From NCBI RefSeq assembly GCF_000275725.1, contig NZ_AJTS01000051.1, positions 1 through 64,000 on the forward strand: DNA of 64,000 bases, given 5' to 3'. The translations under genes were made by a program, and so were the position numbers. The stretch comes from Vreelandella stevensii S18214 (GTDB taxonomy: Bacteria > Pseudomonadota > Gammaproteobacteria > Pseudomonadales > Halomonadaceae). Below the pieces are notes generated by a model. That model did not search any database. It had not been told where the DNA came from and was given only the letters and a program-made list of their open reading frames with translations. Of the stretch, positions 34,186 to 43,536 are shown piece after piece. Positions within the stretch are counted from its first letter, which is position 1. Each line of letters opens with the position of its first letter.

Positions 34186-37143
34186 TTATGGGCGTTGGGT
34201 GGCGCGCCATTGATCGAACCAGCGCCGAGGCTGAATGACGCGCAGGGTTGGCTCGCTCTCCACCAGCTCGACGCCGATACCCAGCGCCCCCAGGCGGGCA
34301 TACAGCGCGCCATTGGCCTGCTGATGGGCCAGGGTGATGTCCGACAGTAGCAACAGGGGGCCACCTGTCAGCGCCAGGTTGGCCAGCCGAATCTGTTCGC
34401 CGTCGATGTTCAGTTCAGCGCTGCCCTCGATGGGTTGCACGTCGAGCAGCCGACCCAGCCAGTCGCGCTCTCGGGCGCGGGCTAAAAAAAGTCGCGCCAA
34501 CAAGCCGGAGTCGCGCATCCCCAAGCGCAGCTGGCTGGTCAGCTGCAGCGGGTCGCCCCACACCAACCGTGCCTGCTGTAGGTCGAGCTGCACCCACCAG
34601 CCCGCGTCCTGAGCCCCTTCCTCGCTTTGGCGGAACATGTTCTCCAGCCGCACATAGGAGTCGCTGGCGGTGAAACGGCGAGCATCGAGGTCGCCGTCGG
34701 TGAGCCGTAGCTGCATTGCGATATCCCCACGCAGCCGCTGGTCCAGCAGGGCCAGCTCGGTCTCGAAAGCGCGCAGGGTAATCTCCCCTTGTGCCTGCAG
34801 CCCTTCCAGCAGCCATTCGCTGCTCAGGCTGGCGTGGCCGGAGAGCAGCTCCACCCCGGCATCGTCAGGAAGAAAACGGTTGTAGCGGGTCATGTCCGGC
34901 ACTTCGGTGATGGGCAGCACGATGCGGGTCACGAAGTGCTCCGGGGCGGCGGCTTCCAGCATCTCACTGAAGCGGTCTGTCTGGGTGGTCAGCGCCAGGT
35001 GGCGGCCTTGAAGATGAGGGCGACCGTCGTCCTGATGGCTCAGGGCAAACTGGGGAATGCCGAGTGAAAGCCGCGCCTGTTCGGAGCTGTCCAGCTGCGC
35101 GGTCAGCTCTCCACGCCCTGTGGCGAGATAGTCCAGAAAGGTCACGGCCAGCTCATTGGCGTTGACCCTCAGGCGTGTGGGGGCCTGGAACTGGTCGTCA
35201 CGAAACGCCCCCTGCAAGAAGAGCTGGCCTTCGCCCGAGAGGCTGATGCCATGGGCATCCGGTAAAAAAGCGTTGAGAAAACTGAGCCGTTGAACGCTGC
35301 CGTCGACGCGGAACTGCCCGCTGGGCACGCCTGCCCGGCGCTGAAACTGCCCATCACGAAGCACGATGATGCTCTCCAGTGGCTCCTCCAGGGCGTGCTC
35401 GTCGGCCACCTGCCAGCGCAGCCGTGAGCCACTGATATCCAGCGCCGTGCCGTCCAGCGCGGCCTGGCGTATCGTCAGCTGCAACTGCGCGTTGCTGACC
35501 AGGGTGCCGCGCTGATCGCCCCGCTGCCAGCCGGTGGTCAGCTGATTGCCTGCCAGGTGCAGCTCACCCTGCACGGCCTGTGTGTCGAACTCCAGTTGTC
35601 CCCGGCTGGTGGCGCTGCCGCGCTGTAGTGTCAACGGGGTGGGAGAGGGCAGCAGGCCTGCCAGGTAAGGTTGCAGTACGCCCAGGTCGGGGAGCGTGGC
35701 TTCTGCCCAGCTCAGCCGTGCCGTGGCGTGCTGCCTGGCCTGTTCGGGGTCGAGGGGGCTGGTGGCGTCCAGGGTCAGCTGCGCGTTGGCCATCAGTTGG
35801 CGCGTCTGGTGATACAGCTCGGCATCACGCAGTGCCAGCGTGGCGTGCAGCTGCTCATCTTCGTTTAATTGCGCATTCAGGGTACCTTGGCCCTGGGTGG
35901 TGAAGTCCAACAGCGCTGCACCCAGTGCTGGGGCCTCGATGGCCAGCTCGGCTTGGTAGGGGCGTGCATCGCGCAGGGCAAGCCGGGCATCGATACTCCC
36001 CTCGCCAGTGAGCCTGATGCCCTGGCCTTCCAGCGTGGTGGCCAGGTAGCGGTCCAGCATGTCCAGCCTAGTGACCTGGCCTGAGAGGGCCAGCGTGGCA
36101 TGGGTAGGTAGCGCCAACTGGTCCAGGCGCTGGTTGGGAAGCTCGGTGGCCAGGGTCAGTTGGGTATCGGTGGCATAGGGGCGGGTGTCGGAAGGTGTGG
36201 CTTCTGCCAGTGTCACCTGTGCCAGACGGGTGGAAAAGCGCAGCTGCTGCTCTTCCACCGCAAGGCGTACCTGGCCTTCGCCGGTGGCGGTGTGGCGTGG
36301 GGGCGAGGCATCTGCGAGCAGCCAGCGGCGTGCTTCATCGCGGCGCGCCAGGCGCTGCTCATCCAGCGCAAGCTCCAGGACGGGCGCGGTCAGTACCAGC
36401 TCGCTGTCGGGCTGCAGTTCGCCTGCCACCAGCGCAAGCTCACCCTGCAGCTCACCGCGGCCCGCCAGGTTGAGCCACGGCAACGCTTCCAGGTAGGGCA
36501 TGAACACGTCCCAGGCATCGGCCTGGGCGGTCAGCGACAGCCGCGCATCCAGGGCGCTCAAGAGCGCTTCTTCGAGGGCCTCCCCCCGTAATGCCTGGGT
36601 AGCGGTCTCGGCCAGCGACGCCGTACTGCGCAGGTCGATCTGTTGGATCAAGGTGGTCTGATCACTGAGCCGCACCAGGCTGCCCTGGGTAATGTCCAGC
36701 GACACATGCGGCAAGGTCAGCCGATCCTGACTAAGCTGGGTATCCATGACCTGCAGCTGGCCTTCGGCCTCCAGCGCCAGATCGCCAACCGTCAGGCGGC
36801 GAATGCCGTCGGCATTCAGGGCGTGAAGGTAGAGTTCGCCACGCAGCAGGGCCAGTAGCGAGAGCGACAAGGTGGCCCGTTCGGCTTCTACCGAGAGGGG
36901 CAGGGCGGCATCGTCCCGGGCCAGATAGAGGTTTTCGACCTCCCAGCGGCCGGGGTGCAGGCTCTGGGCACTCGACCAGCGCACCTCTACGCCGTCGATG
37001 GTGGAGATCTGGCGCGGCAGCCACTGGCTATTGAGCAGCCAGTAGCTGCCCCCCAGCCACACTAGAGCAACCAGGATCACGGCCACCAAGGCGTAGATCA
37101 AGGGGGAACGGCGGCGCGGCGTGGGGGGCGTCTCGTTGGTCAT
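34186..37143 (-). CDS. Large AsmA/YdbH-like envelope protein
   Basis: A 985-residue protein with one N-terminal membrane anchor (residues 14-36, LIYALVAVILVALVWLGGSYWLL) and a long periplasmic part made of amphipathic beta repeats (recurrent xLxLxxxxxLxGxGxL patterns). This is the layout of AsmA-like/TamB/YhdP/YdbH proteins, which form grooves for phospholipid movement between membranes. No single motif fixes the subfamily. It is a single-gene unit, divergent from the DUF3581 gene. Confidence 0.65.
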   Translation of the reverse strand: MTNETPPTPRRRSPLIYALVAVILVALVWLGGSYWLLNSQWLPRQISTIDGVEVRWSSAQSLHPGRWEVENLYLARDDAALPLSVEAERATLSLSLLALLRGELYLHALNADGIRRLTVGDLALEAEGQLQVMDTQLSQDRLTLPHVSLDITQGSLVRLSDQTTLIQQIDLRSTASLAETATQALRGEALEEALLSALDARLSLTAQADAWDVFMPYLEALPWLNLAGRGELQGELALVAGELQPDSELVLTAPVLELALDEQRLARRDEARRWLLADASPPRHTATGEGQVRLAVEEQQLRFSTRLAQVTLAEATPSDTRPYATDTQLTLATELPNQRLDQLALPTHATLALSGQVTRLDMLDRYLATTLEGQGIRLTGEGSIDARLALRDARPYQAELAIEAPALGAALLDFTTQGQGTLNAQLNEDEQLHATLALRDAELYHQTRQLMANAQLTLDATSPLDPEQARQHATARLSWAEATLPDLGVLQPYLAGLLPSPTPLTLQRGSATSRGQLEFDTQAVQGELHLAGNQLTTGWQRGDQRGTLVSNAQLQLTIRQAALDGTALDISGSRLRWQVADEHALEEPLESIIVLRDGQFQRRAGVPSGQFRVDGSVQRLSFLNAFLPDAHGISLSGEGQLFLQGAFRDDQFQAPTRLRVNANELAVTFLDYLATGRGELTAQLDSSEQARLSLGIPQFALSHQDDGRPHLQGRHLALTTQTDRFSEMLEAAAPEHFVTRIVLPITEVPDMTRYNRFLPDDAGVELLSGHASLSSEWLLEGLQAQGEITLRAFETELALLDQRLRGDIAMQLRLTDGDLDARRFTASDSYVRLENMFRQSEEGAQDAGWWVQLDLQQARLVWGDPLQLTSQLRLGMRDSGLLARLFLARARERDWLGRLLDVQPIEGSAELNIDGEQIRLANLALTGGPLLLLSDITLAHQQANGALYARLGALGIGVELVESEPTLRVIQPRRWFDQWRATQRP

Positions 37144-37250
37144 ACAAGCATCCTGGCAGATGACTCCTGTTGGCGCGTGTTTTATGGCATTATGCGCGAC
37201 GTGGGGCAGTTATGGGTTTTCGATTTCAACGCTAGGCAGGCAGCAAAGCC

Positions 37251-37958
37251 ATGTTCAAGGATTTTTACGCGCAGCGCGGAGAGTACGTGGTGATCTCCGC
37301 CGAGCAGGCCAGCCGCTTCGCCAAGGGCGTGGCCGGCGATTACAACCCGATTCACAACCCGGACGCACGGCGTTTCTGCGTGCCCGGCGACTTGTTGTTC
37401 ACACTGGTACTGGTGAAGTTCGGGCTGTCGCGACAAATGGAATTTCGCTTCACCAATATGGTAGGCGCTGATACACCGCTCAAGTTTAGCGAAGCCGACA
37501 ACGGCGATATCCACGTCTGCGACGATAGCGGAAAGTGCTATTTGCAGGTGGTACGCCGAGGGGAAGTCACCCGTGACGAAGCGGCCGTGGAAGCCTTCGC
37601 GCGTTGCTACGTGGCCTTCTCGGGCAAGAATTTTCCACACTATCTGAAGCCCTTGATGGAGCAGCACGGGGTGATGTTCAACCCCAAGCGCCCGCTGGTG
37701 ATCTACGACAGCATGGGCTTCTGTCTGGACCGGCTGGATGCGCTGTCACCGGATCTCGCCTTGACCCAGTCGTCTCTCGAAGTCCAGGGCAAGCGTGCCG
37801 ATGCGCTGCTGGAGTTCTCCATTCAGTCCTCTGGCCAGCCCGTGGGCGTGGGCTCCAAGAAACTGGTGGTCAGCGGCCTGTGCAACTACGACGACAGCGA
37901 GATGGCGGCCATCGTGGCTGAGTTCTATCGTCTCAAGGCCGCTTACGAAGCCGCCTGA
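37251..37958 (+). CDS. DUF3581 family protein with hot-dog-like motif
   Basis: A 235-residue cytoplasmic protein of the DUF3581 family. The segment GDYNPIHNPDARRF resembles the D-x-N-P-I-H active-site helix of MaoC-type hydratases, which suggests a hot-dog fold and an acyl or thioester ligand. This is an inference from a motif, not a known function. It is monocistronic and ends before a strong hairpin. Confidence 0.75.
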   Translation: MFKDFYAQRGEYVVISAEQASRFAKGVAGDYNPIHNPDARRFCVPGDLLFTLVLVKFGLSRQMEFRFTNMVGADTPLKFSEADNGDIHVCDDSGKCYLQVVRRGEVTRDEAAVEAFARCYVAFSGKNFPHYLKPLMEQHGVMFNPKRPLVIYDSMGFCLDRLDALSPDLALTQSSLEVQGKRADALLEFSIQSSGQPVGVGSKKLVVSGLCNYDDSEMAAIVAEFYRLKAAYEAA

Positions 37959-37972
37959 AGCGCGATGTCAAA

Positions 37973-38002
37973 GCCCCCATGGCGGTGTGACGCCATGGGG
38001 GC
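37973..38002. terminator. 12-bp hairpin terminator after the DUF3581 gene
   Basis: GCCCCCATGGCG and CGCCATGGGGGC pair perfectly around GTGTGA. It separates the DUF3581 gene from a convergent gene remnant and could act in both directions. Confidence 0.75.
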
Positions 38003-38009
38003 GCTGCTC

Positions 38010-38249
38010 TCAAGTTTCCGGTGGCTGCGTGGCCAGCTGTAGCGCCACGGTGGTAACGCGCTCCCCCAGAATTCCTTCGACGCTCAGCGTCATGCCGTCC
38101 AGCTGCAGCGTGTCGCCCGCTCTCAAGGGCTCGTCGAGCGCTTTGTGAAACGGCGTGTCCAGCGCCCTCTCATCGGGATCAAGTGTATGCAGTTGGTGGA
38201 AAACGGTAGCGCGCGGTGTGCGGAGTGGGGCGGCATGGCTTCGTCCTGA
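38010..38249 (-). pseudogene. Remnant of a small unknown gene next to the tnpB element
   Basis: The minus strand has an open frame of about 79 codons with coding-like composition (LQLDGMTLSVEGILGERVTT) ending at TGA 38010-38012. There is no start codon at its 5' end, which is closed by a stop directly at the left end of the tnpB element. It looks like the 3' part of a gene cut by that insertion, or a gene with a frameshift. The product is not recognised. Confidence 0.35.
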
Positions 38250-38354
38250 TCAAATTGCGCGTCAAACCTCGGCCTTCCAGGCCGGGGAAGGATAGCGCGA
38301 GGCGCGCAGCGCCTCCTGGTTGACAGGCTATATTTACCGCGCTAGATTCAAGTC

Positions 38355-39512
38355 ATGATGACCGTACACCGCGCCTACCGTTATCGTTTTTATCCTACGC
38401 CTGAGCAAGCCGATCAGCTTGCCCGGACGTTTGGCTGTGTGCGGTACGTCTACAACCACTTCCTACGCCAGCGCACCGATGCCTGGTTCGAGCGTCAGGA
38501 GCGCATGGGCTACAACGCCACGGCCAAAGCGCTCACCAGCCTCAAGAAAGAGCCGGACACCGCCTTCCTGGCCGAGGTGTCCAACGTCTGCTTGCAACAG
38601 TCGCTCCGGCATCTGGATCGGGCCTTCAGCAACTTCTTCAAAGGCCAGGCGCGGTATCCCACCTTCAAGAAGAAGCAGCGCAAGCAATCGGCCACTTACA
38701 TGGCCAACGGCTTTCGCTGGCGCGACGGCAAACTGTGGCTGGCCAAGCAAAAAGACCCGCTGGCTATCCGCTGGAGCCGGTCTTTTTCCGGCACGCCGAG
38801 CAGTATCACGGTGAGCTGTGACACCGCTGGCCGTTACCATGTCAGTTTTTTGGTGGAGGAAGCGGCCACACCACTGCCGGTCACCCCCAAAATGGTCGGC
38901 ATTGATCTGGGGCTGACGCACCGCGTCATCACCAGTGACGGCGACAAAATCCCCAACCCGCGTTTTTTGCGGCGCACTGAGCGTAAGCTGGCACGGGCGC
39001 AACGGAACCTGTCGCGTAAACAGAAAGGATCGCAGAACCGCGCCAAAGCGCGGCATCGGGTCGCCAGGGTGCATGCCAGGCTGGCCGACCAGCGTCGTGA
39101 CGCCACCCACAAACTTTCCACGCAGCTTATTCACGAGAACCAAGTCATTGCTGCCGAGAGTTTGCAAATCAAGAACATGGTCAAAAACCGCTCACTGGCC
39201 AGGGCCATCAGCGATGTGGGCTGGCATCAGCTCACCCAACAACTGACGTACAAGGCCGAACGATACGGGCGTGATTTCGTCCAGATCGACAAGTGGTATC
39301 CCAGCTCGAAGCGTTGTTTTCACTGTGGTCATATCACCGAGAAGATGCCACTGAACGTCCGCACCTGGGACTGCCCTGGCTGTGGCACCCAAGGCATTGA
39401 CCGCGACGTAAACGCTGCCCGCAACATACTGCAATCGGGCAAAGCCATTCTGGCCGGGGCTGACAAGCTTCGCCAGCATGAGAAAACTACCGTGGGGCTC
39501 ACGGGAGGTTAA
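38355..39512 (+). CDS. tnpB: TnpB-type RNA-guided nuclease, canonical active site
   Basis: A 385-residue TnpB of a different branch from the one at 5-1066. N-terminal helix-turn-helix (RYRFYPTPEQADQLARTFGC), RuvC-I Asp at 184 (GIDLGLTHR), RuvC-II Glu at 268 (IAAESLQIKNM), zinc ribbon (CFHCGHITEK ... CPGCG) and RuvC-III Asp at 351 (DRDVNAARN). All three catalytic acids are present. TnpB cuts DNA matching the guide that the element's right end specifies, which favours retention of the element. No tnpA is nearby. Confidence 0.92.
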   Translation: MMTVHRAYRYRFYPTPEQADQLARTFGCVRYVYNHFLRQRTDAWFERQERMGYNATAKALTSLKKEPDTAFLAEVSNVCLQQSLRHLDRAFSNFFKGQARYPTFKKKQRKQSATYMANGFRWRDGKLWLAKQKDPLAIRWSRSFSGTPSSITVSCDTAGRYHVSFLVEEAATPLPVTPKMVGIDLGLTHRVITSDGDKIPNPRFLRRTERKLARAQRNLSRKQKGSQNRAKARHRVARVHARLADQRRDATHKLSTQLIHENQVIAAESLQIKNMVKNRSLARAISDVGWHQLTQQLTYKAERYGRDFVQIDKWYPSSKRCFHCGHITEKMPLNVRTWDCPGCGTQGIDRDVNAARNILQSGKAILAGADKLRQHEKTTVGLTGG

Positions 39513-39656
39513 GCCTGTGGAGCTTGTGTAAGACCTGAGGTGCTATCACCAGGGGCAACGGGCTGCGAAGCAGGAACCTGGAAGGCAACAACCAGGGAAT
39601 CCCCTTCCTTTCCATCGTCAGACGGCAGCGCAAGCTGAGGGAGGGGAGGAGGTCAA
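39513..39656 (+). ncRNA. Probable omega/re-RNA scaffold and right end of the tnpB element
   Basis: The region after the tnpB stop contains GAAGCAGGAACCTGG and then CCCCTTCC ... GGGAGGGG forming an outer stem (about 39601-39648), ending GGAGGTCAA. This layout matches guide-RNA scaffolds that overlap the 3' end of tnpB. The guide would be the roughly 16-20 host bases after 39656. Bases 39657-39809 are otherwise non-coding upstream sequence of dctP. Confidence 0.5.
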
Positions 39657-39809
39657 AAGAACGCCTATCATCCTGTCTTTTGCGCCGGAGCGTCAAGCGG
39701 GATACCAAAAGCACGGGTGTTATCAACGAAGTAGCTGGGGTATTCTCAAGGCGCTAACGAAAATAACGCAAGACGCTGGTCTTGCCGCTGGGATCCCAAG
39801 AGGCTTTGC

Positions 39810-40796
39810 ATGAAACGACTCAAAACGCTGACACTGGCCTGTGCGGCGGCTGCTTTGGCCGTCACTTCCCTGAGCGCCCAGGCGCGGGACTTTCGCTTGG
39901 GGCTGATCACGCCCGCCCAGCACCTCTGGTCGACGGAAGCCGAAGCCTTTGCGCAAACCGTGCACGAACGCTCGAACGGCGAGCACAGCGTAAGCGTTTT
40001 TCCTGCCCAGCAGCTAGGCAACGAAGCGCAAATGGTGCAGCAGCTGCAGACCGGTGCCCTGGACATGGCATTTTTGACTATCGCCGAAATCTCCAACCGG
40101 ATACCGGATTTTGGTGCACTGTATGCGCCCTATCTGGTGGATGACGTCAACCATGCCGCGCGCCTGCTGCGCTCCGAGGCGGCCGCCGAGCTGCTCGAGC
40201 TGATGCCGGAAGGCGTGGGCCTGGTAGGGCTGGGGTATGGCATGGTCGGTATGCGTCAAGTACTCAGCCGCAGCCCCATCGAGAGCGCCGCTGATTTTCG
40301 TGGCCAGCGCCTGCGCATCACGCCCTTCGAGCCAATCCGTGATTTCTACACGGCCACTGGCGCAGCGCCTGCGCCCATGCCGCTGCTGGAAGTCTACGAT
40401 GCCCTGGCCAACGGTCAGGTCGATGCCATCGACATGGATTTCGATTCCATCCTGATCCTGAAATTTCATGAGCAGGCGCAAAACCTGCTGATCTCCAACC
40501 ATATGATGTTCCCCATGGTCGGCGTGGTATCGGGGCGCGTGTGGCGTGAGCTGTCGGAACAGGATCGCGAGCTGTTCGAAACCGCCATGGCCGAGCATCT
40601 CGACAATGTGCTGAGCGGCTTCGAAGCCATGGACGCCGCCCAGGAAGAGGAAATTCGCGCCCTGGATATCAACATCGTGGAAGCGGATGCCGAGTTCTTT
40701 GCCGATGCCATTGCTCAGTGGGAGGGCATCTGGGCACCCAAGGCTCCGATGCTGGAAACCCTGCGGGCGGAAGCTGACCGCTTGCGCGACGAGTAG
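39810..40796 (+). CDS. dctP: TRAP transporter substrate-binding protein
   Basis: A periplasmic DctP-type protein of 328 residues with a signal peptide cleaved near ...SLSAQA-RD. Family features: LGNEAQMVQQLQTGALDMAF and the region with RQVLSRSPIESAADFRGQRLRI, where the conserved Arg contacts a carboxylate ligand. It catches an organic acid for the DctQM membrane part encoded directly downstream. The ligand cannot be told from sequence. Confidence 0.93.
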   Translation: MKRLKTLTLACAAAALAVTSLSAQARDFRLGLITPAQHLWSTEAEAFAQTVHERSNGEHSVSVFPAQQLGNEAQMVQQLQTGALDMAFLTIAEISNRIPDFGALYAPYLVDDVNHAARLLRSEAAAELLELMPEGVGLVGLGYGMVGMRQVLSRSPIESAADFRGQRLRITPFEPIRDFYTATGAAPAPMPLLEVYDALANGQVDAIDMDFDSILILKFHEQAQNLLISNHMMFPMVGVVSGRVWRELSEQDRELFETAMAEHLDNVLSGFEAMDAAQEEEIRALDINIVEADAEFFADAIAQWEGIWAPKAPMLETLRAEADRLRDE

Positions 40797-40816
40797 CGCT
40801 GAACCAGAGGCTTTCG

Positions 40817-41359
40817 ATGATCATGCTGCAACGCCTCTCCCTCAGGCTTGCCCGTTACGAAGAGATGACCGCCGCTGCCCTGGCAGCGGCGGTCACGTGT
40901 CTCATCCTCGCCAACATTGCCTTTCGGGCGCTGGGCAATCCGCTTTACTGGGTCAGTGAACTGGCCATCTACGCCATGATCTGGATGACGTTTTTGATTG
41001 CCGGGGCGGTCTTGAAGCGCCGACAGGGCATTGCCGTGACGCTGCTCAGCGATCTGTTGCCCGCCACGGGTCAGCGTGCCATTACCTTGGCGGTGGACGC
41101 CATGGTGCTGCTGTTTGCGCTGCTGTTGGCGTGGCTCTGCTGGCGCTGGTATCAACCCTGGGCGTTGGCCCAGGCCGGGTTCGATGTGCGCGCCTTCCAG
41201 GGCCAGACCTTCAATTTCATCTACGCCGAAAACACCTCCACGCTGGGCATCAAGAAATTCTGGGCGTGGCTGATCGTGCCCTGGTTTGCGCTGTCGCTCA
41301 GCCTGCACGGCGTGGCCAACCTGCTGCAATCCGTTCAGGGGCTGAGGGAACGCACATGA
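40817..41359 (+). CDS. dctQ: TRAP transporter small membrane subunit
   Basis: A 180-residue protein with four hydrophobic helices and the DctQ pattern around WVSELAIYAMIWMTFLIAGAVLKR. It anchors and stabilises the large DctM subunit. It starts 20 bases after dctP; a second ATG lies two codons later. The stop overlaps the dctM start by ATGA. Confidence 0.92.
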   Translation: MIMLQRLSLRLARYEEMTAAALAAAVTCLILANIAFRALGNPLYWVSELAIYAMIWMTFLIAGAVLKRRQGIAVTLLSDLLPATGQRAITLAVDAMVLLFALLLAWLCWRWYQPWALAQAGFDVRAFQGQTFNFIYAENTSTLGIKKFWAWLIVPWFALSLSLHGVANLLQSVQGLRERT

Positions 41360-42621
41360 CCGTTGTGGTATTTCTGATTCTGCTGCTGGGAGCGGTGCCG
41401 ATTGCGCTGGTGCTGGCGCTCACGGCCATGTGGTATATCCAGGCATCGGGCAATGCGGTGCTGTTCGATTCGTACCCTCAGCAGCTGTTCAGCGCCATCG
41501 AGAGTTACGGACTGCTGGCCATTCCGCTGTTCATGCTGGCGGGCGAGCTGATGAACGAAGGCGGCCTGACCAAACGGCTGATCGCCCTGGCGCGGCTGCT
41601 GGTGGGCGGGTTTCGCGGTGGGCTGGCATATATCAACCTGGTGGCCAACATGATGATGGCGGCGATCATTGGCTCTGCGGCGTCGCAAATCGCCATCATG
41701 TCGCGGGCCATGGTGCCCGCCATGGAGCAGGAGGGGTATGACAAGCCCTACAGCGCCGCGATTACCGCCGCCGGTGGTTTGCTATCGCCGATCATTCCGC
41801 CCTCGATGCTGTTCGTACTGTTTGGCGTCATGGCGCAGGTGCCGATCGCCGAAATGTTCATTGCCGGACTGCTGCCCGGACTGCTGTTAGGGGCCAGCTT
41901 TTTCGTGGTCATTGCGCTGGTGGGGCTGGTCCAGCAGTACCCCAAGGGGGAGTGGCCCAGCCGCCAGCAGGCGCTTCACGACGCGTTCTGGGGGCTGCCC
42001 GCGCTGCTGATTCCGGTGATCATCATTGGCGGCATTCTGCTGGGCATTGCGACGCCCACGGAGTCGGCTGCCCTGGCATCGCTGGCGGCCCTGCTGATGG
42101 GGCGCTGGGTGTATGGCGACCTGCGCCTGGGGCAGCTCCCGCAGGTGTTGGCACGTACGGCCATGAATGCAGGGCTGGTGATCATGCTGATTGCCGCCGC
42201 CGGGGTGTTTGGCTGGGTGGTGGTATACGAGCGCTTGCCGCAGATGGCCGCCGCGTGGATTGCTGCGCTGACCAGTGATCCTTTCGTGTTCCTGCTGCTG
42301 GTGATTGCGGCGCTGCTGCTGGTGGGCATGATCATCGATGGCATTGCCGCACTGATCCTGGTGGTGCCCATTCTGATGCCCATTGCGCAGAGTCAGTTTG
42401 CGATCAGCCCATATCAGTTTGGCGTGGTGGTGTGCCTGACGCTGGTGATGGGGCTACTGACCCCGCCAGTGGGAGCGGGGCTGTTCATCGCCTCCTCCAT
42501 GACCGGCGCGCCGCCGCTGAAAATTTTCCGCGCCTTGCTGCCGTTCCTGCTGGCCACATTGGCCACGCTGGTGCTGCTGGCCTGGCAGCCGTGGCTGACC
42601 AATGGCCTGATTCAGCGCTGA
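41356..42621 (+). CDS. dctM: TRAP transporter large membrane subunit
   Basis: A DctM-type sodium-coupled transporter of 421 residues with about twelve helices. Characteristic segments are IPLFMLAGELMNEGGLTKRL, GGLLSPIIPPSMLFVLFG and VMGLLTPPVGAGLFIASS. The start at 41356 overlaps dctQ by 4 bases; the frame is open further upstream, but that sequence is dctQ read in another frame. The three genes form a complete transporter operon. Confidence 0.93.
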   Translation: MTVVVFLILLLGAVPIALVLALTAMWYIQASGNAVLFDSYPQQLFSAIESYGLLAIPLFMLAGELMNEGGLTKRLIALARLLVGGFRGGLAYINLVANMMMAAIIGSAASQIAIMSRAMVPAMEQEGYDKPYSAAITAAGGLLSPIIPPSMLFVLFGVMAQVPIAEMFIAGLLPGLLLGASFFVVIALVGLVQQYPKGEWPSRQQALHDAFWGLPALLIPVIIIGGILLGIATPTESAALASLAALLMGRWVYGDLRLGQLPQVLARTAMNAGLVIMLIAAAGVFGWVVVYERLPQMAAAWIAALTSDPFVFLLLVIAALLLVGMIIDGIAALILVVPILMPIAQSQFAISPYQFGVVVCLTLVMGLLTPPVGAGLFIASSMTGAPPLKIFRALLPFLLATLATLVLLAWQPWLTNGLIQR

Positions 42622-42657
42622 CTTGCTGGCGTGCCGCTGACGGCCAGCGCAGGCGGT

Positions 42658-43536
42658 TCAGGCGACGCTGTGCTCGGTGAGCGGCATGACATCCACTTCC
42701 ACTTCGAGCTGGTGCTCACCGCCGCCGTTCATGACCCCTTTCAGGGGGGCCACATCGGCGTAGTCGCGCCCCCAGGCCAGCACCGGGTGCTGTTCACCGG
42801 CCAGCGTACCGTTGGTCGGGTCCAGGGCTAGCCAGCCCCAATCGGGGATCCACACGGCCAGCCAGGCATGGGAAGCATCGGCGCCAATCAGGCGGGGCTG
42901 GCCGGGGGGAGGCTGGGTTTCCAGATAGCCGCTGACATAGCGGGCAGGCAGGCCCACCGAACGCAGCGCGCCAATGGCCAGGTGGGCAAAGTCCTGGCAG
43001 ACGCCCCGGCGGTTGGCCAGTACATCACTCAAGGGGGTGGCCAGAGTGGTGAAACTGGGGTCGTATTCGAAGGTATCGTAGATGGTCTGGTTGAGGGCCA
43101 TGGCGGCTTCTACCAGCGGGCGGCCGGGCGTGAAACAGGTGCGGGCAAAGTCGGCCAGCTCATCGTTGCGGCGGATGAATGGCGAATCCAGCCGATACAG
43201 CTGCATGTCGAAACGGCTGTCCTGGCGCAGTTGCGCTGCCACGCTTTCCCAACTGGGCGAACTGGCAGGCAGCGGCCCCAGAGGTTGAGTGTTCAAAGGC
43301 GTGACGACCGTCACGTCCAGCGTCTGGTGCACCTCTTCCATGGCGAAGTAAAGTACCCGATTGCCAAACACGTCCCGCCGCTCTGCCTGCACGTGAGGCA
43401 TGGGGCTGATGGTCAGCTCGGAGGCCCCGCACTGCTGGTGCTGCGTCTTGCGAGGCAGCACGCGCGCCTCGCTGTGGCACAGGGTCACGGGCGCGCTGTA
43501 GTGGTAGCGCGTGGTGTGCCGCAGGGTGTAATTCAT
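42658..43536 (-). CDS. Transglutaminase-like cysteine peptidase/ligase of the ATP-grasp locus
   Basis: A 292-residue protein with the bacterial transglutaminase N domain (YTLRHTTRYHYSAPVTLCHSEA in outline) and a papain-like core: Cys in RGVCQDFAHLA, His in DASHAWLAVW, Asp in ALDPTNG. Such proteins hydrolyse or form amide bonds. The start overlaps the stop of the upstream ATP-grasp/alpha-E gene by 4 bases. Its substrate is unknown; it is grouped with predicted amidoligases. Confidence 0.9.
   Translation of the reverse strand: MNYTLRHTTRYHYSAPVTLCHSEARVLPRKTQHQQCGASELTISPMPHVQAERRDVFGNRVLYFAMEEVHQTLDVTVVTPLNTQPLGPLPASSPSWESVAAQLRQDSRFDMQLYRLDSPFIRRNDELADFARTCFTPGRPLVEAAMALNQTIYDTFEYDPSFTTLATPLSDVLANRRGVCQDFAHLAIGALRSVGLPARYVSGYLETQPPPGQPRLIGADASHAWLAVWIPDWGWLALDPTNGTLAGEQHPVLAWGRDYADVAPLKGVMNGGGEHQLEVEVDVMPLTEHSVA

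Larger units (their letters stand above)
38253..39656 (+). mobile_element. IS200/IS605-group element carrying only tnpB
   Basis: Left end: GCGTCAAACC followed by a hairpin, CCTCGGCC with GGCCGGGG (38267-38287), and a second stem GAGGCGC/GCGCCTC. Right end: a long G-rich hairpin ending GGAGGTCAA at 39656. The body encodes tnpB alone, so movement would need TnpA supplied in trans. Exact cleavage points are estimated. Confidence 0.65.

Noticed and set aside
41131-41355. An upstream extension of dctM giving 496 residues
   Set aside because: The extra sequence is dctQ read in another frame; the ATG at 41356 with ATGA overlap fits the family start.
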